NCBI GenBank assembly: GCA_947175645.1
Contig: CAMWNP010000004.1
Location: 1 to 64,000 of the forward strand
Origin: an uncultured Porphyromonadaceae bacterium
GTDB lineage: Bacteria > Bacteroidota > Bacteroidia > Bacteroidales > Muribaculaceae
Reading direction: 5' to 3'
Length of the DNA stretch: 64,000 bases
Part shown: positions 34,346 to 44,303 of the stretch, in pieces
How positions within the stretch are numbered: position 1 is the stretch's first letter
How the letters are laid out: each line of letters opens with the position of its first letter
Notes under the pieces: model-generated
Databases searched by the model: none
What the model was told of the DNA's origin: nothing
The model's input: only the letters and a program-made list of their open reading frames with translations
Translations under genes and position numbers: made by a program

Positions 34346-35875
34346 TTATTCAATGACTTCCCATGTGCCGGATTTCTCAGAACCGACTCGGCATATCTTG
34401 CCTTCAGATTTTAGCCTGTCAATAACCCGGAACATAGCCGTTTTTGATTTTCCAAACATTTTGGAAAGTTGTGTAACACTTATCCGTTTATCACCTCTCA
34501 TTTTCTCCATTACCAGCCTATCAATATCTTCATGTCGTTCCGCATCGTTCCGCTTATCGTTCCGCATCGTTCCGTTATCGTTCCGGATCGTTCCGTTGGT
34601 GTCATTATCGGTGCCACTTTCGGTAGTATTCACTATAATTCCGGGCGTTTTATCGGTGCCATCGGTGCCACTATCTATGACATCAGCATTCTGAACAACA
34701 ACTTTGAATGTGGTATAATCCCCGAGAAGAAACTCAGCAGGATTACTTTTGTTCTCTTCTAAAAGTGTTGATACGGTATTAACACCGCTGCCGAAACGAT
34801 TGACATAACCCAGATTCAGCATTATCTCGGCTATATTAGGGTTACGATAGTCGGTCTCATTGGGGAAATTCTCCAAATTAACTTTACCGTAAAGATTACC
34901 GGGGTTATCAATCTCTATGCGGTCGCAGTACTCGTAGAATTTTATCGGGGAATTGTTACCATTATAGGCACGGTGCATAACAGCATTCATTGCCAGTTCG
35001 CGGATTGCCTCCCATGGATAGTTAATGCGTGGTTCCTCGCGAAGGATGCTTACGAACTCCGGGCGCTTGCTCTCAATGGAATATTTTATGAAATACTCCA
35101 ATTCCTTGAGCATTGTTATGAGATTGCCCTTGAAACGGTTCTCTTTCAGTACCTTTGTTGCGCGGTTCATTCCGGCAAACTTTACATACTGAATGTATGC
35201 TCCCGGAATAAAATACTGTGGGTCGTGTCCCAGTAGCAGGATTCCGGCATAAGTCGGGCAATTAAATCGTGTATCGAAAAGTCGCAAAGAAGCAAGTTGC
35301 TGAATTACGCTGCGCTTATCCTTCGCCAAAGTTACCGGTGAAACCGCCTTCGGCAGATACTCATTCTTGAAAAGTTCAACGTCAATGTCATCAATGGTAG
35401 CCTCGCGACATGGACGGCCATCAAAAGAAGAACTATGGACCTGTCCTTTTTCTGTCAATATTCGTTCCTCCTCTGTATTTGCCTCTGCCTTTCTTGCTCC
35501 AATTCTAATCCAGACGACACCTTTATATCTCACAGGAGTATCTTCGCTTGGCTGAACTTCAATGACTGCAACTTCTCCTTCCGGATATGTCTCCTTATAA
35601 ACCATCATTGCGGGGGGTGGAAGAATCGTCCCTGTATTACGTAACCCGGCATATGAACGCAACTGTTCATCGCTAAAGGTCAGTCCATCAAGATTACCTT
35701 TATCATCGGCACCAATGAGAAAATAACCGGGCTTTTTTGTATTGCGGATGTCATTGGCAAATGAGCAGATAGCCTCCGATATTTTCTTGGTGTTATCGGT
35801 GGACAATGTGCGCTCCACGCGCTCATTCTCAATATCGCTCAACAGCGTCCGTATTTCATCTTTTGTCAGAGGCAT
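34346..35875 (-). CDS. AlbA_2 / RecG-like ATPase-domain transcriptional regulator
   Basis: A 509-aa protein. The N-terminal AlbA_2 (Schlafen AAA_4-type) domain starts ERVERTLSTDNTKKISEAIC and contains PGYFLIGADDKGNLDGLTF. The middle has a GHKL-type ATP-binding module with IRELAMNAVMHRAY (near residue 293), IEIDNPGNLYG and VNRFGSGVNTV. A low-complexity linker (about residues 393-450) of repeated R-N-D and T-D-G/T-N-G units leads to a C-terminal winged helix (ISVTQLSKMFGKSKTAMFRV). The DNA encoding part of the linker is a tandem array (34536-34595). Genes of this type are common and variable in Bacteroidales; the regulated targets are unknown. It is monocistronic, with a promoter at 35896-35925. 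Confidence 0.85.
   Translation of the reverse strand: MPLTKDEIRTLLSDIENERVERTLSTDNTKKISEAICSFANDIRNTKKPGYFLIGADDKGNLDGLTFSDEQLRSYAGLRNTGTILPPPAMMVYKETYPEGEVAVIEVQPSEDTPVRYKGVVWIRIGARKAEANTEEERILTEKGQVHSSSFDGRPCREATIDDIDVELFKNEYLPKAVSPVTLAKDKRSVIQQLASLRLFDTRFNCPTYAGILLLGHDPQYFIPGAYIQYVKFAGMNRATKVLKENRFKGNLITMLKELEYFIKYSIESKRPEFVSILREEPRINYPWEAIRELAMNAVMHRAYNGNNSPIKFYEYCDRIEIDNPGNLYGKVNLENFPNETDYRNPNIAEIMLNLGYVNRFGSGVNTVSTLLEENKSNPAEFLLGDYTTFKVVVQNADVIDSGTDGTDKTPGIIVNTTESGTDNDTNGTIRNDNGTMRNDKRNDAERHEDIDRLVMEKMRGDKRISVTQLSKMFGKSKTAMFRVIDRLKSEGKICRVGSEKSGTWEVIE
34536..34595. repeat. short tandem repeat in the AlbA_2 regulator linker
   Basis: The unit CGTTCCG, mostly within ATCGTTCCG, occurs six times in 60 bases, in frame, coding on the minus strand for repeated Arg-Asn-Asp. 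A second repetitive block (TATCGGTGCCA-type) lies just beyond at 34606-34675. Confidence 0.7.
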
Positions 35876-35895
35876 ATCATCTCTTTTTTATACTG

Positions 35896-35925
35896 CAAAA
35901 TTACTCATTTTTAGTGAAGTACAAA
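35896..35925 (-). promoter_or_regulatory. promoter of the AlbA_2 regulator
   Basis: On the minus strand TTTG (35922-35925), an 18-base spacer and TAATTTTG (35896-35903) fit the Bacteroides promoter, ending about 20 bases before the ATG at 35875. Confidence 0.5.
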
Positions 35926-36004
35926 ACTTTTATGATTGTGTCACAGATGATATGGTTGTTATTTGGAGGTACGCCTCCCCCCCACCCTACGCGTGCGATT
36001 CCTG

Positions 36005-37066
36005 CTACCAGATATTGAAACGGTAGCCGACACTGGCACTGAAAGTCCAATTCATGTTAAGAAGTGAATGGTCACGTTCGCGGATAAATCCGAGGTTGAG
36101 TTCTCCATTGATTCCCACGAACAGACGTTTGCGGAGATTGTAGGCGGCACCGGCCTTGAGACGGTTTGAGAAGCAGAACGACACGCGCTCCTCATTAGGG
36201 TTGTTGATGTAGCCGTGGCGGAGCCCTATCACCGGTGCCTCAGATATGCCGAGCACCCAATTATGGGGAAAAACAAAATTATACCCGTAGCCCATTTTCA
36301 ACGCATAGTTTCTGGCAAGGACCTTGTAGGTGTAGCCTGACCAGGAATCAGGCAGTTCATCTTTGATGTAATCGGGAGTATCACTGAAATCGAAGTTATA
36401 GTTTTGCTGCGAATAGGATATTCCTGCAAAAAATGAGCCTGCGTTGCGTTTCTGAATCTTGCTGTAGGAGAATGCGGCTGCCTGCGAATACTTTTTATGG
36501 TTGAAGAAATAGTAAGTTTCCACACCCCACGAACTACAGTTTATGCCATTGAAGTGCAGATCAGGATCGAAATGATTTTCCGGCGGTCCGAAATAGTTTA
36601 TCCTTGTTCCCACATCATTACTGATGAAGTAGAAATCTGCTGCAAGCAACGAGCATGTGAAACCGAAGTTGAACCTTTTCCGGGCACGCGGATCGGCACC
36701 GAGATATTTGGATATATTCAGGTCATAACCTACTGACAGGGCAAGGTATGTCAGATAAAAACCCATTGAGGTACAGGGGTCGGAAACCATATCCAGGCGG
36801 GTGTCATCGTTGAATATAAATCCGTAATAGTCCATCCACGACTCTGTTCGGGCCTTTACGTTGAACTTATATCCGGTGCCCACCACGTAGGTTGAATCAT
36901 ACGTATTGAAGAACCGGTCGCCCCAGCGATACACGTTTATCGCAGCACGCGGAACCTTTCCCATGGCGGCTATGGAGTCAAGGGCGAACGAAAAGGCATG
37001 ACACCTGTCTGCACCTGCCAATCCAAGCACAAGCAATAATGTAAGTATGCCAGTTATCCTTTTCAA
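36005..37066 (-). CDS. DUF4421 family outer-membrane protein
   Basis: A 353-aa protein with a signal peptide (MKRITGILTLLLVLGLAGAD). The mature part shows alternating aromatic beta-strand patterns ending in aromatic residues, including the C-terminal SASVGYRFNIW, as expected of an outer-membrane beta-barrel. Conserved blocks such as YRWGDRFFNTYDSTYVVGTG, GYDLNISKYLG and YGPPENHFD-like elements (YFGPPENHFD) match my memory of DUF4421 proteins of Bacteroidota. Function unknown. Its start overlaps the stop of the PAP2 gene by four bases, placing it at the end of the alaS - membrane protein - LTA-synthase-like - PAP2 operon, which suggests an envelope role. Confidence 0.8.
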   Translation of the reverse strand: MKRITGILTLLLVLGLAGADRCHAFSFALDSIAAMGKVPRAAINVYRWGDRFFNTYDSTYVVGTGYKFNVKARTESWMDYYGFIFNDDTRLDMVSDPCTSMGFYLTYLALSVGYDLNISKYLGADPRARKRFNFGFTCSLLAADFYFISNDVGTRINYFGPPENHFDPDLHFNGINCSSWGVETYYFFNHKKYSQAAAFSYSKIQKRNAGSFFAGISYSQQNYNFDFSDTPDYIKDELPDSWSGYTYKVLARNYALKMGYGYNFVFPHNWVLGISEAPVIGLRHGYINNPNEERVSFCFSNRLKAGAAYNLRKRLFVGINGELNLGFIRERDHSLLNMNWTFSASVGYRFNIW

Positions 37067-37788
37067 AAATCAGTCAATGACGCCCCTTTGATGAGCGAGA
37101 TTATCATTATTATAAGGGTTGTGATCACTCCGGCCACCATCATCAGGTCAGCCACCTTGACAGTGAATTCCTTACCGTGGAAACGCAGTGTATGGACCGG
37201 GTCATGGCGATGACTGTCATGACGGTCAATATATCTGAGAACACCTACGGATAGATAGAAGCATCCCGTTCCAACGATTATTCCTATCATCCCCCCCACA
37301 ATAAGATCTCCGGGATAATGTACTCCAAGGTAGATGCGTGAGTAACACGTTATCAATGCCCATATAAGAATGAATGCCCGTGTGCGTGGCTTCCGTATCA
37401 TCATCCACACGAACGAAGCCAGTGCGAACGAGTTTGCCGCGTGACACGACGGAAAACTGTAACGTCCGCCACGGTAACCGTCCACAATATGGACAAGTAC
37501 TGAAATAGGATTCTCGAGATTAGCCGGTCGCAATCTCTCGAAAATCGGGCGAAGCACTGTGGCACACAGTTGGTCCGCTATGACAATAGAAAGCACAATT
37601 CCCAGCACCATCACTATGGCGCGTCGCGCACGGAAATGACGTGTGATGATGTAGAGCAGAGTCACATACATTGGAACCCAGATGAATCTACCCGTAAACA
37701 GATACATGAAACGATCCATCACCGGGCAGTGCAGTGAGTTAAGAAACAGGAACAATTCGGTGTCAAGTTGCTGAAGATATTCTATCAT
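37063..37788 (-). CDS. PAP2 family membrane phosphatase
   Basis: A 241-aa protein starting MIEYLQQLDTELFLFLNSLH. The ATG at 37786-37788 overlaps the stop of the LTA-synthase-like gene (ATGA), which favours this start over the ATG at 37824. The three PAP2 phosphatase motifs are present: a K/R-x6-RP type (LRPIFERLRPANL), SFPSCHAANSFALASF (PSGH with Cys for Gly), and SRIYLGVHYPGD with the catalytic His. Several membrane segments surround these. PAP2 enzymes remove phosphate from lipid phosphates such as phosphatidate or undecaprenyl pyrophosphate. A C-terminal extra helix (VAGVITTLIIMIISLIKGA) may anchor it. Substrate unknown. Confidence 0.88.
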   Translation of the reverse strand: MIEYLQQLDTELFLFLNSLHCPVMDRFMYLFTGRFIWVPMYVTLLYIITRHFRARRAIVMVLGIVLSIVIADQLCATVLRPIFERLRPANLENPISVLVHIVDGYRGGRYSFPSCHAANSFALASFVWMMIRKPRTRAFILIWALITCYSRIYLGVHYPGDLIVGGMIGIIVGTGCFYLSVGVLRYIDRHDSHRHDPVHTLRFHGKEFTVKVADLMMVAGVITTLIIMIISLIKGASLTDF

Positions 37789-39611
37789 AGGTGTGATAAT
37801 TCTGTATAAACCGTCTGTAACCAAGCCTTTGCAGTTTCCACACTCTCCGGTAACGCGCCGGGGTTACATTCCATGGTGTTAAGATTGATGTTAACAGTAT
37901 CAGAGGGAGTGACAAACCCTACATATTCCGGTGCGCTGAAAAAGGCTGATGGAACCGTGGCAGGTGAGAAGATATTTTTCGAGAACCGGAATCCGGAATG
38001 GTCCACGTCCATGGCGCCCAACAAGGTAGCGGCTATATCGGTCTGTGCCACGGGTATTTCAACCGTACCATGGAGAGCGAGTGCGCCTCCGGTAAGTATC
38101 AGAGGCAGATGGTGACGCTCCTCAGGCACTGTAAGATTCTTGGGATATGCGCCATAATGGTCCGGAACCATCACAACCAATGTGTTATCCCATCGCGGAG
38201 TGTGACTCAATGAATCAACAAATGCCCCGACACAACTGTCAGTATAGGCGAAAGCGCGCACCGGGCCCTCGGGAAAGGAAGGATTGTCATACGGCACCTT
38301 GAACGGCTCATGAGAACTGGAAGTCTGAATGACCGTAAACCGTGGCACCGTATCAGTTACCGAGGCAAGGTCACTCAATACCCTGTCAAACACAAGGTGG
38401 TCATGAGCGCCCCACTTTCCCGTGCGTTGTGAAAGAGGGAAATCGGTGTCACGGATGATCTCAGTGAAACCCGAATTTCTCAGATAGGCGAGCATATTCG
38501 TGAAATTCACGTCTCCCCCGTAATAATAACCGAGCGCATAGCCACGTGAACCGAGTGCTCCGGCTATGGAAGGGAGATGTTCCGCTTTTTCCACAAACTT
38601 CATGACCGAGGTAGTCGGCTGACCGGGAAAGCCGCTGAGTATGGCGGGAAGAGCACGGTCAGTGCGGAAACTTGAAGCGTAGAAGTTTGTGAACAGCAGG
38701 CCCTGACGTGCTATGCTGTCGAGTTTCAACGCTATGGCCTCACCACCCTGCACGGGAAGCAGATGCGATGAGAAACTCTCCAATATAATAAGGAATATGT
38801 CAGGGCGGTCAGTTTTAAGCAGCGGCGTTACTGCAGCAACCGTGTCCGGAGCCGTTATGAGCGATCTGTCAAAGATCTGTTCCGCACGGTCATCATCGAA
38901 GAACCTGAACTGACGGGCAAAATCAGTCTGGTGTGTGGCGGAATAAAGTAAACTGAAAGCGGGATTTACCGCTGCATGGTTCAGCACGGTCACATTACTG
39001 AAATATGCACGGCTCAGATTCATTGTAGAGACGGTGACTCCGCCACGAATGGGTATGAACAGCAATCCTGTCACCAATATCAGTACTATCGTGGTGGCAA
39101 ACCTGTGACCCGTAATCCGTTCCACAGTTATCATCCCGGCGGTATAGCGCAAGGCTGCATAATATAAACTCGTGAGCAGCAGAAGCGCGATGCATCCGCC
39201 AACAATCTCCAATGCGGTGGCTGAAGCCATGGCTGACGACGGAGATGTGGCAAAATAGAAAAGAGGTGTGGTGTCAAGTTTGAAGCCCCAGTAGCCGTAG
39301 AGAATAAGGTCAAGCACCTGAATAGAAGCAATCATCAGTGCAACGAGCAGATAGTAGCACCTCATTAACCTGCTGCGCCGGTCAAACCCGGTAAGCGATG
39401 AAACTATCACCATCAAGGCCGGCAGTATGGTCAGATAACCGGCCACTGTCATATCCATCGGCAGTCCGTGCCACATCACGCTTATGACTCCGCCGGCACC
39501 GAAAACTGAGTAAAGATCCGGATAGAAAAGCATGAAAACAGGTTTCTGAAGCATCATTAATGATGTCAGCACCAGAAATGTCAGCACTATTTTCAGTATA
39601 CCTTTTTTCAC
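37785..39611 (-). CDS. LTA-synthase-like sulfatase-fold phosphotransferase
   Basis: A 608-aa protein. Five hydrophobic segments in the first 220 residues are followed by an extracytoplasmic sulfatase domain. ILESFSSHLLPVQGGE provides the metal-binding Glu, SSFRTDRALPAILSG the nucleophile threonine, and VVMVPDHYGAYP the metal-binding Asp-His. In Gram-positive bacteria such enzymes build lipoteichoic acid; in Bacteroidota homologues are thought to transfer phosphoglycerol or similar groups to surface glycans or lipids, which is the likely role here. It lies nine bases after the 202-aa membrane protein and overlaps the PAP2 gene. The enzyme class is clear; the acceptor is unknown. Confidence 0.88.
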   Translation of the reverse strand: MKKGILKIVLTFLVLTSLMMLQKPVFMLFYPDLYSVFGAGGVISVMWHGLPMDMTVAGYLTILPALMVIVSSLTGFDRRSRLMRCYYLLVALMIASIQVLDLILYGYWGFKLDTTPLFYFATSPSSAMASATALEIVGGCIALLLLTSLYYAALRYTAGMITVERITGHRFATTIVLILVTGLLFIPIRGGVTVSTMNLSRAYFSNVTVLNHAAVNPAFSLLYSATHQTDFARQFRFFDDDRAEQIFDRSLITAPDTVAAVTPLLKTDRPDIFLIILESFSSHLLPVQGGEAIALKLDSIARQGLLFTNFYASSFRTDRALPAILSGFPGQPTTSVMKFVEKAEHLPSIAGALGSRGYALGYYYGGDVNFTNMLAYLRNSGFTEIIRDTDFPLSQRTGKWGAHDHLVFDRVLSDLASVTDTVPRFTVIQTSSSHEPFKVPYDNPSFPEGPVRAFAYTDSCVGAFVDSLSHTPRWDNTLVVMVPDHYGAYPKNLTVPEERHHLPLILTGGALALHGTVEIPVAQTDIAATLLGAMDVDHSGFRFSKNIFSPATVPSAFFSAPEYVGFVTPSDTVNINLNTMECNPGALPESVETAKAWLQTVYTELSHL

Positions 39612-39620
39612 TTCAGGGAA

Positions 39621-40229
39621 TTATCGTGTCAGAAGCACCTCACGGCGATCACCATGGGTGGAGACAAACTCACCCTTGAAATCGGAGTCTGTAAGTAAAC
39701 CCTTGTATACTCCTACTTTTATCCGTGATTCGATAAATTCAGTAATCTCAACGTAGTATGCGCCCTCACCCGCAGGCCTGACATCTGTCACCCGTAAATT
39801 GAATTTATTATGCGGATCAGCCCGGTAAAAACGGAAACCCTCGCCGGTGGAAAAGTCCAGTTGCATCTCAACCGCAGATTTACCGTATAGACCGGAATAA
39901 GGCTCAGACGAAAGAGGAATCTGCGGAACAGCGGCAACTTCAGCCGGCTTTACAACATCAGCCTCAGTCTGTTCCTGAACATGCTTCTTAGGGGAATTCT
40001 TGCTGTAGAAGTAAACACCCAATCCCACGGCACCTATCAGTAGAGCCATAACAAGAACCACACCCCACACGAGCATGTACTTCCTGCCTGTTTTCCGTGA
40101 TCGGCCCTTAACCGACTGTGGTTCAGAAATCACCGGGGGAACATCTTTCTTTACCTCCGGAGTAGAAACCGGAGGTAAAGATGTTTCCTCTATTTTTGTT
40201 CCGCCTAATTCAGGAAGATTATCATTCAT
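39621..40229 (-). CDS. single-TM envelope protein, unknown function
   Basis: A 202-aa protein. A polar N-terminal 48 residues, with Pro/Glu-rich segments, precede a basic stretch (VKGRSRKTGRKY) and one membrane helix (LVWGVVLVMALLIGAVGLGVY, about residues 53-75). The C-terminal 125 residues form a small extracytoplasmic domain, probably beta-rich (MQLDFSTGEGFRFYRADPHN). The orientation follows the positive-inside rule. It starts at the very end of alaS and lies nine bases before the LTA-synthase-like gene, so it is in that operon. No family is recognised. Confidence 0.75.
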   Translation of the reverse strand: MNDNLPELGGTKIEETSLPPVSTPEVKKDVPPVISEPQSVKGRSRKTGRKYMLVWGVVLVMALLIGAVGLGVYFYSKNSPKKHVQEQTEADVVKPAEVAAVPQIPLSSEPYSGLYGKSAVEMQLDFSTGEGFRFYRADPHNKFNLRVTDVRPAGEGAYYVEITEFIESRIKVGVYKGLLTDSDFKGEFVSTHGDRREVLLTR

Positions 40230-42847
40230 TACTTTATTGATTCAAGCAATTTACCCATAGCAGTTACTATACCGGAGCCATCCTTTCCTCCTGCCTGTGC
40301 GAAACCGGGCTGACCGCCGCCGCCACCTTTTATTGCTTTGGCAGCCTCACGGACAGTTGCGGAGGCGTTGTAGCCGTTCTTCACAAGGTCATCGGTGAAC
40401 ATCACCGTAAGCAGCGGTTTCCCACTCATGTCAACTGTGGCACCGAGGAATGCCGTGGCTTCAGGAGAGAGTTCACGCACCGCGAACGCAACACCCTTTA
40501 CCATATCAGGCACACGCACATGATCCATCGTGACCACTTTTATGCCATTGATCGTCCTGGCCGTTTCAAGCATCCGGGAAGCGGTTGTGCGGATCCGTTC
40601 ACGTAAATGTTCCTCGGCCTGTTTGCGCAGGGTTGAGTTTTCTTCAATCGCCTTGCGGAGGGCTCCGACTACGTCAGGTGCATTATTCAGGGCAGTTCCT
40701 ATTTCACGAAGCAGATCAGCGTTGCGGTCGAAAAGTTCTTCGGCGCGCGCCCCGGTAACGGCCTCTATTCGGCGGATTCCGGCGGCAATACTGCTTTCTG
40801 CAATGATTTTGATCATACCAATGTTACCGGTGTTATCTACATGTGTTCCTCCACAGAGTTCCACGGAATCACCATAACGGATGACACGGACCTCATCACC
40901 ATATTTTTCACCGAACAGCGCCATCGCACCCATTTCCATTGCTTCCGCAATGGGAACATTGCGGTGTTCGTCACGTGCTATGGCCATGCGGACACGTTTG
41001 TTGGCAAGATGCTCGACCTTACGGATTTCCTCAGGTGTAAGTTTCTGGAAGTGAGAGAAGTCAAAACGAAGAATGTCAGGTGATACGTAGGAGCCTTTCT
41101 GTTCCACATGTGTTCCGAGGACCTCCCGGAGCGCTTCATGCAGCAGGTGAGTGGCTGTGTGATTGCAGGAAGTTGCCTGACGTGCTTCCGTGTCAACCGA
41201 AGCAGTGAACTCAGCGGTCACATCTGAAGGAAGCACGGTTGTGAGGTGTACCCCCATACCGTTCTCACGCTTGGTGTCGAACACCTCAATCACCTCATCA
41301 CCTGTAGTGAGAGTGCCCCGGTCACCTACCTGACCACCCATCTCGGCATAGAAGGGTGTTTCGGAAAGCACAATCTGATAGAACTCCTTGTTTTTCTGTT
41401 TTACCTTGCGATAGCGAAGGATACGGGCGTCAGTGGTGGTTTTGTCATAACCCACGAACTGCTGTTCGCCTTCATTCACCGTCACCCAGTCGCCTGTTTC
41501 CACTGCGGCTGCGTTACGTGCACGGGCTTTCTGAGCAGCCATTTCGGCATCGAAGCCGGCGCGGTCAAGTGTCATGCCATTCTCCTTGAGAATCAGTTCT
41601 GTAAGGTCAAGAGGGAAGCCATATGTATCATAAAGCAGGAACGCTTCTTTACCATCAATTTCAGTCTTGCCGGCCTTACGGGCGGCAGCCATACTGTCCT
41701 CAAGCATCTTTATACCGTTTTCAAGAGTGCGGAGGAATGAATCTTCCTCCTCTTTGATAACTTTCATTATCAGTTCACGCTGTGCCGGAAGTTCATGGTA
41801 AGCCTGACCCATGCTGTCGATCAGCGTGTCGATCAAACGATACATGAATGCCTGTTTCTGATCCAGGAATGTGTAGGCATAACGCACCGCACGGCGCAGG
41901 ATACGGCGTATCACGTAGCCCGCCTTGGCATTTGATGGCAACTGTGAGTCAGCAATGGAGAAGGCTATGGTGCGGACATGGTCGGCAATGACACGCATGG
42001 CCACATCAACACGGTGGTCCTCACCATATTTTTTCCCTGAGAGTTGTGATATCTTGTTGATCAAGGGGGTGAACACATCAGTATCGTAGTTGCTCTGTTT
42101 CCCCTGGAGCGCCATGCAGAGACGTTCGAAACCCATACCGGTGTCAATAACCTTTGCGGGAAGTGGCTGAAGTGAACCATCGGCCATACGCTGATACTGC
42201 ATGAAAACCAGATTCCAGATTTCTATAACCTGAGGGTGATCTTTGTTGACCAGTTCCGCACCGGGAATTTTGGCACGCTCCTCATCGGAACGCAGGTCTA
42301 TATGTATTTCCGAGCAGGGACCGCAGGGACCGGTGTCGCCCATCTCCCAGAAGTTATCATGCTTGTTACCGTTGATGATGTGTGAGGCGGGGAGGTGTGA
42401 TTCCCATATAGCGGCAGCCTCGTTGTCCCGTTCCAGTCCCTCCTCGGGCGAACCCTCGAATACAGTTGCATAAAGACGCTCGGGATTGAGTTTCAGCACA
42501 TCCACCAGGTATTCCCACGCCCAGTCAATAGCCTCTTTCTTGAAATAGTCACCGAACGACCAGTTGCCGAGCATCTCGAACATGGTGTGGTGGTAAGTGT
42601 CATGTCCCACCTCCTCAAGATCGTTATGCTTGCCGCTCACACGCAGGCATTTCTGTGAATCAGCCACGCGAACATACTTGGCAGCCTTATTTCCCAGAAT
42701 GATATCCTTGAACTGGTTCATTCCGGCATTGGTGAACATCAGCGTGGGATCATCCTTTATGACCATAGGTGCGGAAGGAACAATCCGGTGTCCCTTACCT
42801 TCAAAAAACGTTTTGAATGATTCGCGTATCTCTTTTGCTGTTAACAT
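40229..42847 (-). CDS. alaS: alanine--tRNA ligase
   Basis: An 872-aa enzyme charging tRNA-Ala. The start [20 protein letters not shown] at 42847 is the family's usual N-terminus; the frame is open for 17 more codons upstream, but that part is not conserved. The class II core shows [15 protein letters not shown] and the ATP-binding region. The editing domain has [16 protein letters not shown] and [10 protein letters not shown], whose His and Cys bind zinc. The C-terminal DHHA1-like domain ends [16 protein letters not shown]. The gene leads an operon with four envelope genes. The promoter lies at 42886-42916 and overlaps a likely divergent promoter. Confidence 0.97.
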   Translation of the reverse strand: MLTAKEIRESFKTFFEGKGHRIVPSAPMVIKDDPTLMFTNAGMNQFKDIILGNKAAKYVRVADSQKCLRVSGKHNDLEEVGHDTYHHTMFEMLGNWSFGDYFKKEAIDWAWEYLVDVLKLNPERLYATVFEGSPEEGLERDNEAAAIWESHLPASHIINGNKHDNFWEMGDTGPCGPCSEIHIDLRSDEERAKIPGAELVNKDHPQVIEIWNLVFMQYQRMADGSLQPLPAKVIDTGMGFERLCMALQGKQSNYDTDVFTPLINKISQLSGKKYGEDHRVDVAMRVIADHVRTIAFSIADSQLPSNAKAGYVIRRILRRAVRYAYTFLDQKQAFMYRLIDTLIDSMGQAYHELPAQRELIMKVIKEEEDSFLRTLENGIKMLEDSMAAARKAGKTEIDGKEAFLLYDTYGFPLDLTELILKENGMTLDRAGFDAEMAAQKARARNAAAVETGDWVTVNEGEQQFVGYDKTTTDARILRYRKVKQKNKEFYQIVLSETPFYAEMGGQVGDRGTLTTGDEVIEVFDTKRENGMGVHLTTVLPSDVTAEFTASVDTEARQATSCNHTATHLLHEALREVLGTHVEQKGSYVSPDILRFDFSHFQKLTPEEIRKVEHLANKRVRMAIARDEHRNVPIAEAMEMGAMALFGEKYGDEVRVIRYGDSVELCGGTHVDNTGNIGMIKIIAESSIAAGIRRIEAVTGARAEELFDRNADLLREIGTALNNAPDVVGALRKAIEENSTLRKQAEEHLRERIRTTASRMLETARTINGIKVVTMDHVRVPDMVKGVAFAVRELSPEATAFLGATVDMSGKPLLTVMFTDDLVKNGYNASATVREAAKAIKGGGGGQPGFAQAGGKDGSGIVTAMGKLLESIK

Positions 42848-42885
42848 AGGATCATCTGTTTTAAAAAATATCAGTATAATTCGTG

Positions 42886-42916
42886 CAAAATTACTCATTA
42901 TTTGTTACTTTTGCAA
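42886..42916 (-). promoter_or_regulatory. promoter of the alaS operon
   Basis: On the minus strand TTG (42914-42916), a 20-base spacer and TAATTTTG (42886-42893) match the Bacteroides promoter. On the + strand TACTTTTG at 42906-42913 could be the -7 box for the divergent M23 peptidase gene, so the two promoters would overlap; the + strand copy lacks a good -33. Confidence 0.5.
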
Positions 42917-42976
42917 CAGAAACGGGGGTAAGTTGCAACGCCGACGGAAATCTTATCCACATTCGCCACCGAGATT

Positions 42977-43939
42977 ATGAGCAAAAAGATATTTTACAGA
43001 TATAATAAGGTCACCGACACTTTCGAGAGGGTCTATCCCTCGCGCTGGAACCGTATCGGATCACGTGTGACTAATTCTCTGCTTATACTCATGGTGGTAA
43101 TGGTGGCCGCTGTGACCCTGTATCACTTCATAGAACTGCCCCGCGAAGAAATGCTACGTGAGGAGAACCGGCGGCTCAAAACGGAATTAGGCATTCTGAA
43201 CTCACGTATGGATCAAGCACTTAAGGTGATGGATGCTATTGCCGAGCGTGACAATAACTTCTATCGTGTGATGATGCAGGCTCCCCCCATGACGGCAAGC
43301 CAGCGCTATGGTGGAGTGAGTCCATCGGAGGCCTCCGCAATGATGAATGATGCCGATCTTGTCACAAACGTGACCGAGAAAGTGGATATGCTTGACCGCC
43401 TGCTTTATGCCCAGATACAGTCGTTTGACTCACTGCGCGTCATGGCCTCGCAGCAAACAGACCGTCTGCGGCATATCCCTTCAGTGCGACCTATCTCTCA
43501 TCTTGACATGAAACAACTTGCGTCGGGCTACGGAGTGCGTGTCGACCCTGTCTACGGAACCACCCGCTTCCACGAGGGGATGGACTTTGCAGCACAGCCG
43601 GGAACACGTGTCAATGCCACGGGCGATGGCACTGTGATTCATGCCGGATGGAACAGCGGATACGGTAATCTTGTAGAGATTGACCACGGCTACGGCTATG
43701 TTACCCGCTATGCCCATCTGAGCAAAATGAATGTGAACGTTGGTCAGAAAGTGACCCGTGGCGACAAGATAGGAGAAGTCGGCTCAACCGGTAAGTCCAC
43801 CGGTCCGCACCTGCACTATGAAGTCAGGCTGAACGGCATGCACCAGCCCCCTTACAAATATTACTTTGAGGACCTGACTCCCGAACAATATGTGGCAATG
43901 ATCTCCGCTAACGATGCCGCAGCACACGTAATGGACTAA
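42977..43939 (+). CDS. M23 family peptidase (LytM domain), membrane anchored
   Basis: A 320-aa protein. The cytoplasmic start is basic, and one membrane helix lies near residues 33-50 (LLILMVVMVAAVTLYHFIEL). A coiled coil follows (LREENRRLKTELGILNSRMD-like region). The LytM domain spans about residues 190-295: HEGMDFAAQPGTRV supplies the metal-binding His and Asp, and STGPHLHYEVRLNG the HxH. This matches DipM/EnvC-type or endopeptidase proteins that cut peptidoglycan cross-bridges or activate amidases. Both metal motifs are complete, so it could be an active endopeptidase. A MerR-type gene follows after 16 bases. Confidence 0.9.
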   Translation: MSKKIFYRYNKVTDTFERVYPSRWNRIGSRVTNSLLILMVVMVAAVTLYHFIELPREEMLREENRRLKTELGILNSRMDQALKVMDAIAERDNNFYRVMMQAPPMTASQRYGGVSPSEASAMMNDADLVTNVTEKVDMLDRLLYAQIQSFDSLRVMASQQTDRLRHIPSVRPISHLDMKQLASGYGVRVDPVYGTTRFHEGMDFAAQPGTRVNATGDGTVIHAGWNSGYGNLVEIDHGYGYVTRYAHLSKMNVNVGQKVTRGDKIGEVGSTGKSTGPHLHYEVRLNGMHQPPYKYYFEDLTPEQYVAMISANDAAAHVMD

Positions 43940-43955
43940 ATCTTTCATTTTATAT

Positions 43956-44303
43956 ATGACCAGGTCAGACACTCTCAGCAAAACATACTTCAAGATACGC
44001 GATGTGGCGGAACTGCTCAATGTAACGCCTTCAACGCTCCGCTTCTGGGAAAAGGAGTTCCCTAATCTAATCAACCCCTACCGCAACGAGGGGGGGACGC
44101 GTTACTATTCTCCTTCCGACATTGAAAATATCCGCAAGATAATCTATCTGGTGAAAGACCGCGGTCTGCGACTGGAAGCCGCAAAGGCTGAACTGACCCA
44201 TAACCGCGAGGTGGTTGAAAAACGCTTTGAGGTAATCGAACGTCTCAAACAGATGCGGGAACAGGTAAACGGTCTTCTTAACGCATTAAATTCAAAACGC
44301 TGA
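43956..44303 (+). CDS. MerR family transcriptional regulator
   Basis: A 115-aa protein. The MerR winged helix spans residues 8-75: YFKIRDVAELLNVTPSTLRF followed by WEKEFPNLI and GGTRYYSPSDIENIRKIIYL. A short helix for dimerisation follows (VVEKRFEVIERLKQMREQVN). It is the small single-domain type widespread in Bacteroidota, with no cysteine-rich effector part. It overlaps the start of the ABC-F gene by one base, so both are coupled. Target genes are unknown. Confidence 0.92.
   Translation: MTRSDTLSKTYFKIRDVAELLNVTPSTLRFWEKEFPNLINPYRNEGGTRYYSPSDIENIRKIIYLVKDRGLRLEAAKAELTHNREVVEKRFEVIERLKQMREQVNGLLNALNSKR

Noticed and set aside
35960..35985. GGAGG-TACG-CCTCC hairpin as a terminator of the DUF4421 operon
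   Set aside because: No T-run follows on the minus strand and the stem is only five pairs.
42977..43939. Separate strong + strand promoter for the M23 gene
   Set aside because: Only the -7 box (TACTTTTG) is good; no TTTG is seen at the proper distance, so it is mentioned with the alaS promoter but not listed.
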